Source of the DNA: Spirosoma panaciterrae DSM 21099
GTDB lineage: Bacteria; Bacteroidota; Bacteroidia; Cytophagales; Spirosomataceae
Length of the DNA: 64,000 nucleotides
NCBI RefSeq assembly: GCF_000374025.1
Contig: NZ_KB893206.1
Span: 67,466 to 131,465, forward strand
Direction of reading: 5' to 3'
The notes under the pieces: generated by a model
The model's input: only the letters and a program-made list of their open reading frames with translations
What the model was told of the DNA's origin: nothing
Database searches by the model: none
Shown here: positions 9,016-15,960 of the stretch, one piece after another
Layout: each line of letters opens with the position of its first letter
Numbering within the stretch: position 1 is the stretch's first letter
Translations under genes and position numbers: made by a program

Positions 9016-10050
9016 ATGACTGTCTCAACGCAAACAAAGGCCCTTTTGTGGGGATTAGCAGGAATTGGTGCCTGGGCAGCCGTAAAGGCGGGGCTGGCCA
9101 GGCATCGTAAAATGGATTTTCGGGGCAAAACCGTGGTAATCACGGGAGGGTCGCGTGGGCTTGGGCTCGAAATGGCCCGTATTCTGGCGCAGGAAGGAGC
9201 TAACCTGGCCATATGTGCCCGCGATCCAGCCGAACTCAACGACGCACGAAGTGAATTGCTGGCCTATGGTGGATCGGTATATACCCAAACCTGTGATCTG
9301 ACCGATAAAGACCAGATAGAAGACTTTATCGAAGACGTTCGGCGGGAACTTGGCCCTGTCGATGTGCTGATCAATAATGCGGGAATCATTCTGGTTACCC
9401 CCTTCGAGCATACCACCGAAGCTGATTTTCGAGAGTCGATGGATACGAATTTCTGGTCGGCTTTTCATACCATTAATGCTGTTTTACCGCATATGCGGCC
9501 TCGAAAAGCAGGTCGTATTGTTAATGTGACCTCGTTTGGCGGTAAGGTGTCGGTACCGCATTTGCTGACCTACTCAGCCAGTAAATTTACTTTTGTGGGG
9601 TATTCAGAAGGGATTCGTCCTGAGTTACAGAAAGAAAACATTTATGTAACGACCATTTGTCCGGGTCTGATCCGAACGGGAAGCCCGCGTAATGCCTATT
9701 TCAAAGGCCAGAACGAAAAAGAATATGCCGCGTTCAAAATTGCAGGGTCAATTCCATTTTTTACGATCGACTCTGCCCAGTGCGCCCGCGAAATCGTAGA
9801 GGCTTGTCGCTATGGCGAAGCAGAACGAATCATTGGGTTTCCCGCTAAACTAGGGGCATCAATTCAGGGCCTGGCTCCGAATCTGCTGGCTGAAGTGATG
9901 GGGGTTGTGGCCCGGCTACTACCCAATCCTGGCGGCATTGAAGAACAGCGGGCAAAAGGGAAAACGAGCGAAACGCCCCTATCCGAATCGGTTCTGACCA
10001 CCCTGACCGATCAGGCTGCCGAACGAAATAACGAAAGAGTGAAAGAGTGA
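9016..10050 (+). CDS. SDR-family NAD(P)-dependent oxidoreductase
   Basis: A classical short-chain dehydrogenase of 344 residues. An N-terminal hydrophobic stretch (about residues 8-25) precedes the Rossmann fold. The cofactor motif TGGSRGLG lies at residues 43-50, NNAG near 118, the catalytic Ser in NVTSFGG, and YSASK near 186. A C-terminal extension of about 90 residues follows the core, longer than the usual 250-residue SDR. The N-terminal segment suggests membrane association. The substrate cannot be told from sequence. The stop codon lies inside a GAAAGAGT tandem array that forms the left arm of an inverted repeat (10033-10134). Confidence 0.88.
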   Translation: MTVSTQTKALLWGLAGIGAWAAVKAGLARHRKMDFRGKTVVITGGSRGLGLEMARILAQEGANLAICARDPAELNDARSELLAYGGSVYTQTCDLTDKDQIEDFIEDVRRELGPVDVLINNAGIILVTPFEHTTEADFRESMDTNFWSAFHTINAVLPHMRPRKAGRIVNVTSFGGKVSVPHLLTYSASKFTFVGYSEGIRPELQKENIYVTTICPGLIRTGSPRNAYFKGQNEKEYAAFKIAGSIPFFTIDSAQCAREIVEACRYGEAERIIGFPAKLGASIQGLAPNLLAEVMGVVARLLPNPGGIEEQRAKGKTSETPLSESVLTTLTDQAAERNNERVKE

Positions 10051-10134
10051 AAGAGTGAAAGAGTGAAAGAGCGAATTGCTGGTGAAAGCTATTTTTCGCT
10101 CATTCACTCTTTCACTCATTCGCTCTTTCACTCT
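10033..10134. repeat. Inverted repeat built from GAAAGAGT octamers, between convergent genes
   Basis: Five tandem octamers GAAAGAGT/C run from 10033 to 10072, and the complementary pattern (TTCGCTC, TTCACTC words) runs from 10095 to 10134. The left array contains the stop of the SDR gene; the right one ends at the stop codon of the small minus-strand gene. The transcript would fold into a long hairpin with a loop of about 22 nt. A bidirectional terminator or a mobile palindromic repeat are both possible. Confidence 0.85.
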
Positions 10135-10390
10135 ACTCCTCCTCAATAACTACATCATGCTTTTTTGCCGCTTTTTTGATGCGCTCTTTAATGGTGTCAA
10201 CCTCGTCGGCATCGTATTTAGCCGCGTTGTCTTTGTGGTTGATGTAGCTCCAGGCAGCCCGAACGTGCTCAGGCGTATCGATCGGATATTTTTTGTTGGT
10301 TCGGTCGGCGAATTCAACGTCTCCGTATTTATGTTCGCCTTCGGTCGGCCGAACATCGTCGCGCCGACTGATTTTTGAGTCATTTGCCAT
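10133..10390 (-). CDS. Small conserved protein of the DUF6582 type
   Basis: This 85-residue charged, soluble protein contains NKKYPIDTPEHVRAAWSY and then INHKDNAAKY before a lysine-rich helix (IKERIKKAAKKH). I recognise this pattern from small proteins and protein tails found both on bacterial chromosomes and in phage genomes (DUF6582-like, from memory); the function is unknown. It starts with ATG, and its stop adjoins the right arm of the inverted repeat shared with the convergent SDR gene. It looks like a single-gene unit. Confidence 0.75.
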   Translation of the reverse strand: MANDSKISRRDDVRPTEGEHKYGDVEFADRTNKKYPIDTPEHVRAAWSYINHKDNAAKYDADEVDTIKERIKKAAKKHDVVIEEE

Positions 10391-10585
10391 AGTCGTTGAG
10401 AATAAGTTTTATAGCTATGGAACAGGTAATGGTCAGTTAGTAACCAAAAACACAAGAACCACAGACCTTAAAATTGTTGTCCACTCGTCAACGATCCTGT
10501 TTCGTAGAATGTTTAGAGAAGTAATCCAACTGTCAGGGTTGATTCTGACTGGATACTAAATAGATGATCACATAAACTGCATACA

Positions 10586-11656
10586 ATGTCTCTACTTTTT
10601 TCGCCACTGGCTCTCCAAAGTATCCAGCTTAAAAATCGCATTGTCGTTTCGCCGATGTGCCAGTATTCGAGTCTCAACGGGTTTGCCAACGACTGGCATC
10701 TGGTGCATCTGGGGAGCCGGGCCGTTGGTGGGGCCGGGCTGATTTTTACGGAGGCAACGGCTGTATCGCCCGAAGGTCGCATTTCACCCGACGATCTGGG
10801 TATCTGGAGCGATGAGCATATTGCCGGATTAAAACGCATTACGCAGTTTATTCAGCAAAACGGATCGGTAGCGGGTATTCAACTGGCACATGCTGGCCGA
10901 AAAGCCAGTCACCGTAGGCCATGGGAGGGAGGGGCATCCATTGCCCCAACGGAAGAGCGGGGCTGGCAGACTGTAGCCCCTAGTGCCATTCCGTTTCAGG
11001 AAGGCCAGCATCCGCCCCTGGCCCTGACGGCAGAAGGCATCGAACAAGTACTGGTTGATTTCGAAAAAGCAACCCAACGGGCTATCGAAGCTGGTTTTCA
11101 GGTACTCGAAATTCATGCAGCCCACGGCTATTTGTTACACCAGTTTATGTCGCCCCTGAGCAACCACCGGACAGATGAGTACGGCGGATTATTTGGCAAT
11201 CGGATTCGATTGTTACTGGAAGTGATCGAGCGCGTCCAAAGCGTGTGGCCGGAGGATTTGCCCTTATTTGTGCGTATATCGGCAACCGATTGGACCGAAG
11301 GAGGCTGGACAATTGATGATTCAGTAGCGTTGGCTAAGATTCTCACTGAAAAAGGGGTGGATGTAATTGACTGCTCAACAGGGGGGAACGTAGCCAGAGC
11401 GAAAATTCCGGTGGGGCCGGGCTATCAGGTTTCGTTTGCCGAACAGATTAAACAGGAGGCTGGCATCAAAACGGCGGCTGTGGGCTTGATAACATCGGCC
11501 GAACAGGCAGAGACTATTTTGGCAAATGGCCAGGCCGATCTGATTCTGCTGGCCCGCGAATTTTTACGGGATCCGTATTTTCCGCTGCATGCGGCTCATA
11601 CACTGAGTGATACCATCGCTTGGCCCGTACAGTACGAACGCGCGAAACCTCGCTGA
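10586..11656 (+). CDS. Old Yellow Enzyme family NADH:flavin oxidoreductase (YqjM/NamA type)
   Basis: A 356-residue FMN-binding TIM barrel with the class III (YqjM-like) signature: Cys25 and Tyr27 in VSPMCQYS, the substrate-binding His pair in EIHAAHGYLLHQF (near residues 176 and 179), and the phosphate-binding end AVGLITSAEQAE and ILLAREFLRDPYFP. Such enzymes reduce activated C=C bonds of enones, nitroalkenes and maleimides using NADPH; the physiological substrate is usually unknown. The start ATG follows an AT-rich upstream region. Nothing nearby suggests a pathway, so it is best read as a stand-alone detoxification or redox enzyme. Confidence 0.93.
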   Translation: MSLLFSPLALQSIQLKNRIVVSPMCQYSSLNGFANDWHLVHLGSRAVGGAGLIFTEATAVSPEGRISPDDLGIWSDEHIAGLKRITQFIQQNGSVAGIQLAHAGRKASHRRPWEGGASIAPTEERGWQTVAPSAIPFQEGQHPPLALTAEGIEQVLVDFEKATQRAIEAGFQVLEIHAAHGYLLHQFMSPLSNHRTDEYGGLFGNRIRLLLEVIERVQSVWPEDLPLFVRISATDWTEGGWTIDDSVALAKILTEKGVDVIDCSTGGNVARAKIPVGPGYQVSFAEQIKQEAGIKTAAVGLITSAEQAETILANGQADLILLAREFLRDPYFPLHAAHTLSDTIAWPVQYERAKPR

Positions 11657-11759
11657 AAATTCGGTTGAGTATAAACAATTTATCCGCAGAAACAGTAATC
11701 TTGCCAGCAGAATGTAATTAACCAGTTGTAACATCACCATTTATTAACTCAAAGAAATC

Positions 11760-12605
11760 ATGCGTTGGTTAGGAGGACGTGAAAGTGATAATGTCGAAGA
11801 CCGCCGGGGAAGCGGTGGCGGTGGACTGCTCGTTGGCGGGGGTATTGGCACGGTTGTCATCGCCATCATTGTGACCTTACTGGGGGGCGATCCATCCGAA
11901 ATTTTAAACCGGTCGTCCCAGTCATCGGCTCCGGTCAATCAACAGGCCGATGATCAGGCCGCTTCATTTACCCGGAAAGTACTGGCCAGTACGGAAGATG
12001 TCTGGACAAAAATCTTTGCCGAGCAGGGCGCGCAATACCGGAAGCCTGTGCTGGTGATGTACCGTGGAACAACTACATCCGGCTGCGGCACGGCTCAGGA
12101 AGCGATGGGACCGTTCTACTGTCCTGCCGACCAGAAGGTTTACATTGATCTGTCGTTCTATGACGAATTAGCTGAACGGTTTCAGGCACCGGGCGAATTT
12201 GCCATGTCGTACGTGATCGCGCATGAAATTGGTCACCATATTCAGAAACAACTAGGGATCATGGATAAGGTAGATCGGTTGCGGCAGCAGCTAAGTGAAC
12301 GGGAGTATAATCGGGTTTCGGTTCGGCTGGAACTACAGGCCGATTTCTTTGCGGGCGTCTGGGCCAATCATGCGCAGGGGCAGAGTATTTCCATTGATGA
12401 AAACGACGTGGAATCCGCTCTGACAGCAGCTAATGCCATCGGCGACGACAAAATTCAGGAAGAAACCCAGGGTCGTGTTGTTCCCGATGCCTTTACCCAT
12501 GGCACCTCTGCCCAGCGGGTTTACTGGTTCAAAAAAGGACTTAAAACGGGTGACTTAAACCAGGGTGATACCTTCAACAGTCGCGAAGATGCCAATTTGC
12601 AGTAA
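11760..12605 (+). CDS. YpfJ-type neutral zinc metallopeptidase
   Basis: The 281-residue protein has the family layout: a short cytosolic N-terminus with RGSGGGG, one transmembrane helix (residues 24-42), a linker, then the catalytic domain with HEIGHHIQ near residue 154 and the third-ligand region LELQADFFAGVWA. ALTAANAIGDDKIQ and HGTSAQRVYWF are also typical. It is predicted to sit in the inner membrane with the protease domain outside. The physiological substrate is unknown. A strong hairpin follows 13 bases after the stop. Confidence 0.92.
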   Translation: MRWLGGRESDNVEDRRGSGGGGLLVGGGIGTVVIAIIVTLLGGDPSEILNRSSQSSAPVNQQADDQAASFTRKVLASTEDVWTKIFAEQGAQYRKPVLVMYRGTTTSGCGTAQEAMGPFYCPADQKVYIDLSFYDELAERFQAPGEFAMSYVIAHEIGHHIQKQLGIMDKVDRLRQQLSEREYNRVSVRLELQADFFAGVWANHAQGQSISIDENDVESALTAANAIGDDKIQEETQGRVVPDAFTHGTSAQRVYWFKKGLKTGDLNQGDTFNSREDANLQ

Positions 12606-12617
12606 GTAGAGTCTGGA

Positions 12618-12662
12618 CATAAAAATAGCCATCCCGAACACCTCAGGATGGCTATTTTTATG
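12618..12662. terminator. Bidirectional intrinsic terminator
   Basis: Perfect 17 bp arms (12618-12634 and 12646-12662) with an 11-base loop. The stem ends in A5 on one side and T5 on the other. It sits between the convergent zinc-peptidase and permease-prefix genes and can serve both. Confidence 0.9.
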
Positions 12663-12672
12663 CCGATATTTC

Positions 12673-13788
12673 TTACGCGACTACCCGATTTCGCTGTTTC
12701 AATACGCCCAGCCACATACCTGCCAACGTGCCAACAAGGGCCGAGATGAAAAACTTAACCGGAAACCAGTCTAGCACCAGGTAGGATGGCCTTTCTTCAT
12801 AAACTAGGGCGGTACTTAGCGCTATGGTGTACCATACAAAAAGAGGAGCTATACTTAATAACAGACGCTTGAAAGCCGTATACCGGGGGGAGCCTGCCAG
12901 AACAACGCTACTCAGCAGACTGGCGAGCCCAGCACTGATATAGAAGCGGGCAATACCATTTTCGGGTGCTAGTATGCGCATTCCCATGATACTTAGGCCT
13001 AGGCAACAGGTAAAGACGCACAAGCCTGCCACCACTAACCAACCTGCCGGAGCCTGTTCCAGCCAGACAAACAAGCGCTGATTGGTTGCGTATGGAAGCA
13101 CTACCTGCAAAAACATCAGCAACCAGACCAGGTAGAAGCCTAACCAGCAAATGTGGTGAATATGATAAAATTGCTGATTGACCCACTGCTTCTGTGCCGT
13201 CATCGTCAGGAAATCGGCAAAGCTATGCTGGGCAAAGTAAGCGCCCAGTGCAGAGACCCCCACCAGTAGCCCTAGCAGCAGGGTCAATTCGACAGGCCGT
13301 TGTTTTAGCCGACCGAAAAAATTCTGCCCTAGCCAATGCCCCTCCCTGATTAGTCGCATGCCGCCAAGTTGCAGCCCAAGCAATGTAGCCAGGCATAGGC
13401 CAGCGTCGAGCAGCAGCGTGATGCGTGTGTCGCCCCAATAGCTGGCCAGCCAAACGGGTACAAATCCAGTGATGGTTTCGAAAAGATTCCTGCTGCCAAT
13501 AAAGCACAGAACGCCGAGTAAAAGGATAACCGGCTCCTGCCGGGGGAGTACGGGACGGTTGAGTTTAGTAAACTCCTGGTCTAAAAGATCGACCGGGCCC
13601 AGCCGCTGCGTAGCAATCAGAAAGGCTTCCTGCTCACTCAGTTCTTTGGCCTGTAAAGCCTCCATACTATCCAGTAGATGGCTCGTTAACTCGTTTAGCT
13701 CATCGTCGGTAAAACTACCCGATTTCTTAAATGGACTAAGCCACGTTTGCAGGGCTGCAGTTAGGTTAAACTGGGGTTGGGCATCCAT
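12673..13788 (-). CDS. PadR-associated membrane protein with permease-prefix domain
   Basis: The 371-residue protein starts with a soluble helical segment (residues 1-75: ELNELTSHLLDSMEALQAKELSEQEAFLIATQRLG) of the permease-prefix / DUF1700 type, followed by about eight hydrophobic helices. Its start lies inside the 3' end of the PadR gene (28-base overlap), so the two are translationally coupled. PadR plus such a membrane protein is a common pair; the partner is thought to be membrane-located and controlled by the regulator, but its activity is not known. Alternative: a sensor delivering signals to PadR. Confidence 0.8.
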   Translation of the reverse strand: MDAQPQFNLTAALQTWLSPFKKSGSFTDDELNELTSHLLDSMEALQAKELSEQEAFLIATQRLGPVDLLDQEFTKLNRPVLPRQEPVILLLGVLCFIGSRNLFETITGFVPVWLASYWGDTRITLLLDAGLCLATLLGLQLGGMRLIREGHWLGQNFFGRLKQRPVELTLLLGLLVGVSALGAYFAQHSFADFLTMTAQKQWVNQQFYHIHHICWLGFYLVWLLMFLQVVLPYATNQRLFVWLEQAPAGWLVVAGLCVFTCCLGLSIMGMRILAPENGIARFYISAGLASLLSSVVLAGSPRYTAFKRLLLSIAPLFVWYTIALSTALVYEERPSYLVLDWFPVKFFISALVGTLAGMWLGVLKQRNRVVA

Positions 13789-14114
13789 AAATGTTGGAGA
13801 AGTTGGTTTACAAGGTTCCAGTTCGTACGTTCAGTAGCCAGCGCATTCCGGCCCTGCTCTTTCAGTCGGTAATACTTACGCTGGCGGTCGTTCGGAGCCG
13901 TTTGCCAGAATGATTCGACGAGCCCCCGCTGCTCAAGTTTACGCAACACCGGATACAGCGTTCCTTCGGCCAGGTCAAGTTTGCCGCCCGAAAGCTCACG
14001 CACCTGTCGAATGATTTCGTAGCCGTAATTTTCCTGCTGCGCCAGTACCGACAACACTAAGGGCACCATAGCAGCCGCCACGAGTTCTTTGTTTAAATTC
14101 TCCTGCTGTAGCAT
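13761..14114 (-). CDS. PadR-family transcriptional regulator
   Basis: I start it at the ATG at 14114 (MLQQENLNKE, 117 residues); a TTG 24 bases upstream would overlap the promoter. The winged-helix core shows YGYEIIRQVRELSGGKLDLAEGTLYPVLRKLEQRGLV and the wing RQRKYYRLKEQGR (both shown here only as motif runs of the PadR type). PadR proteins repress their own operon and release DNA on binding small molecules or on other stress. A 12 bp inverted repeat spans the promoter just upstream, consistent with autoregulation. The downstream membrane protein gene overlaps it by 28 bases. Confidence 0.93.
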   Translation of the reverse strand: MLQQENLNKELVAAAMVPLVLSVLAQQENYGYEIIRQVRELSGGKLDLAEGTLYPVLRKLEQRGLVESFWQTAPNDRQRKYYRLKEQGRNALATERTNWNLVNQLLQHLWMPNPSLT

Positions 14115-14161
14115 ACCTCGAAGTACAATGTATGACAAATGTACATAGAACTTCGAGGTAT
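14113..14161 (-). promoter_or_regulatory. padR promoter with nested inverted-repeat operator
   Basis: A perfect 12 bp inverted repeat, ATACCTCGAAGT (14113-14124) and ACTTCGAGGTAT (14150-14161), encloses a minus-strand TACATTTG (14136-14143) that fits the Bacteroidota -7 box. The spacing to the ATG at 14114 suits a short leader. Inside lie TGTA and TACA half sites reminiscent of PadR boxes. Likely autoregulatory operator (inference). Confidence 0.65.
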
Positions 14162-14254
14162 AAAAATTATTTCGATTTTATTTTCTGGTTTGTGCTAAAT
14201 GCGTAACTGGAAAATGCGCAATCGATGATTTGGAAGAACCGTGAGTTGGTCAGG

Positions 14255-14548
14255 TTATAACCGCTCTAATTGCTGGAAGACCGGAATCAGTGCTTTCCCT
14301 CGCTCAGAGAGGGTATATTCGATATGAAGAGGCTTTAATTGGATCACTACTTTATTCAGGTAGCCTTCGTCGGCCAATTCTTTTAAGGCCACCGAAAGAG
14401 ACTGTTTATTCGCACCTTCGATTTGGCGCAGCAACGTATTGAATCGCAAAGGGCCATTCATCGCCAATTGAAAAATTTGTGGTTTCAGCTTTCCGGAAAG
14501 CCGCTTCAACAGCTCTTCGGCTGGGCAACTCGTTTCAGCTTTTTGCAT
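14255..14548 (-). CDS. HxlR-family winged-helix regulator
   Basis: Start chosen at ATG 14548, giving 97 residues; a longer upstream reading runs through a REP-like hairpin and is not credible. The core has CPAEELLKRLSGKLKPQIFQ, LRFNTLLRQIEGANKQSLS and YTLSERGKALIP, all typical of HxlR regulators, which bind as dimers and often respond to redox or electrophile signals through Cys residues. Cys8 in the N-terminal part (ETSCPAEE) sits where redox-active HxlR members carry theirs. It is divergent from a DsbA/FrnE-like gene that it may control. Confidence 0.9.
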   Translation of the reverse strand: MQKAETSCPAEELLKRLSGKLKPQIFQLAMNGPLRFNTLLRQIEGANKQSLSVALKELADEGYLNKVVIQLKPLHIEYTLSERGKALIPVFQQLERL

Positions 14549-14587
14549 TTTTTTATGAAACCTGTTTAAACTTTTGTTTCGTCTGTA

Positions 14588-14672
14588 TTTGTCATTGCGA
14601 CGCAGGAGCAATCTTCGGAAGAGGATACTTTTTATGCCTATTCGAAGATTGCTCCTGCGTCGCAATGACAAA
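14588..14672. repeat. REP-like palindromic element with 30 bp perfect arms
   Basis: The arms at 14588-14617 and 14643-14672 are perfect complements over 30 bp with a 25-base loop. They contain GTCATTGCGACGCAGGAGC and its complement. Hairpins beginning GTCATTGCGA and ending AATGAC are known as dispersed repeats in Bacteroidota and other phyla. It lies 40 bases upstream of the HxlR start. Confidence 0.9.
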
Positions 14673-14940
14673 AAAAAGCGTCTTATAGCCCATAGATGCA
14701 GGAAGCTTAAACAACTTCATAGTCAACTTTTTCTGACTAATTGACTCTTTGCGAGCTATTCAGCCAATTTTGTGGAGACGTTTGCAGTTAAACGGCAAAT
14801 AAGGTGTTGCTGGGCGAGATCGGTTTGGCGCGTTGGCCGAAGCCGATCTTGATGAGATAACGCAAACGGGATCAGAAAATTCAACAGCAACCGACTTGCT
14901 CATGCAAAGCTGCATGGCGAAACGAGACAACCTACTCAAT
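14673..14940. promoter_or_regulatory. Divergent HxlR/DsbA control region with an operator-like repeat
   Basis: Together with the REP element this makes a 392-base gap (14549-14940). TAGTCA (14720-14725) and TGACTA (14734-14739) form a perfect inverted repeat with an 8-base spacer, followed by a further TGACT half site. Its size suits a dimeric winged-helix regulator such as the neighbouring HxlR protein. The bases 14833-14940 are open in the frame of the downstream gene, but read as leader. Confidence 0.4.
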
Positions 14941-15855
14941 ATGAATAATAACCCCACAAATCCACTTTTATGCGATGTTGAATCAGGTATGTGTGAACTG
15001 CCCGATTTTAATTCAGAACTCCAGAATAAAGCGACTTCGCTGGCTATCCACTCCGTTAGAATAATCTATTTTACGGACCCAATCTGCTCTACGTGCTGGG
15101 GAATCGAACCGCAGTTGCGAAAACTCAAACTGGAATATGGGCCTAGCCTGGACATAGAATACCGAATGGGGGGATTATTACCCGACTGGAGTTACAATAG
15201 TGGTGGCATAAGTAAGCCATCCGATGTGGCACCCCATTGGGACGAGGTGAGCCTGTACTATGATATGCCCATTGATGGGGATGTTTGGCTCGAAGACCCT
15301 CTTCCATCGTCTTACCCAGCTTCGATTGCCTTTAAAGCCGCTCAGTTGCAGGGCGAAACGAAAGGATTGTTATTCCTTCGGGAGATTCGGGAAATGGTTT
15401 TCCTGCAGAAAAAGAATATTGCTACGTGGGAAAATTTAGAAGCTGCGGCCAGCAAAGTGGGATTGAATCTGGAAGCCTTTTCGGCCGACTACCATGGACA
15501 GGCTCAGGAACTGTTCCAGCAAGACCTGACTTTGGCCCGACAGCTGGGGGTTCGAGGCTTTCCAACCCTATTTTTTCTGGACCAAAAGGGTAATCAGGAA
15601 AAAGTATATGGGTATAAACCATATGCCGATTTTGAGAACGCCGTTCGTAAACAACTCCCTTCGGTCACTAAATCGACTATGGCAACAGACTGGCAAAATT
15701 TATTTGCTATACACGCTACGTACACGTCCCGTGAATTTGCCGAATTGTCGGGAATGGATCGGAAGCAGGTCGATGGCTACCTGCAAACCATATCAGAAAC
15801 GGGCCAGATCAGGAAAATAATTTCCAAAAACGGGCCCTTGTGGATTCGCCAATAG
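14941..15855 (+). CDS. DsbA-family (FrnE/YjbH-like) thioredoxin-fold protein
   Basis: I chose the ATG at 14941 (304 residues); an earlier ATG at 14833 adds a segment with no family match. The N-terminus has CDVESGMCEL, then a thioredoxin fold with FTDPICSTCWGIEP, whose Cys49-Ser-Thr-Cys52 is the redox pair, a long helical insert, and the cis-Pro region VRGFPTLFFLD. A C-terminal helical extension (residues 245-304) looks like a small helix-turn-helix-type fold. No signal peptide is visible, so it acts in the cytosol, like FrnE oxidoreductases or YjbH-type ClpXP adaptors. Divergent HxlR regulation suggests a disulfide or electrophile stress role (inference). Confidence 0.85.
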   Translation: MNNNPTNPLLCDVESGMCELPDFNSELQNKATSLAIHSVRIIYFTDPICSTCWGIEPQLRKLKLEYGPSLDIEYRMGGLLPDWSYNSGGISKPSDVAPHWDEVSLYYDMPIDGDVWLEDPLPSSYPASIAFKAAQLQGETKGLLFLREIREMVFLQKKNIATWENLEAAASKVGLNLEAFSADYHGQAQELFQQDLTLARQLGVRGFPTLFFLDQKGNQEKVYGYKPYADFENAVRKQLPSVTKSTMATDWQNLFAIHATYTSREFAELSGMDRKQVDGYLQTISETGQIRKIISKNGPLWIRQ

Positions 15856-15882
15856 CTTCGCTCGGCAGCTCTACAACAGGCT

Positions 15883-15947
15883 ATTTGCCAATTAGCCTTG
15901 TCAGTTTACGTCAGTGATGTATACGATGACAAGACTAATTGGTAAAT
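15883..15947. terminator. Imperfect inverted repeat between convergent genes
   Basis: Arms at 15883-15903 and 15927-15947 match over 21 bp with two mismatches. It lies between the DsbA-like gene and the convergent hybrid kinase, so a shared terminator is likely, though no clear T-run follows on the plus strand until 15962. Confidence 0.6.
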
Positions 15948-15960
15948 GGTATTTGGTAGT

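Noticed and set aside
10033..10134. CRISPR-like array
   Set aside because: The repeat unit is an octamer without spacers; no cas gene is in the window.
14548..14671. Longer HxlR reading starting inside the REP-like hairpin
   Set aside because: The extra residues are Arg/Leu-rich translation of a palindrome and have no match to the family.
14833..14940. N-terminal extension of the DsbA-like protein
   Set aside because: It shows no family match and no signal peptide, and lies in the control region; a real extension cannot be fully excluded.
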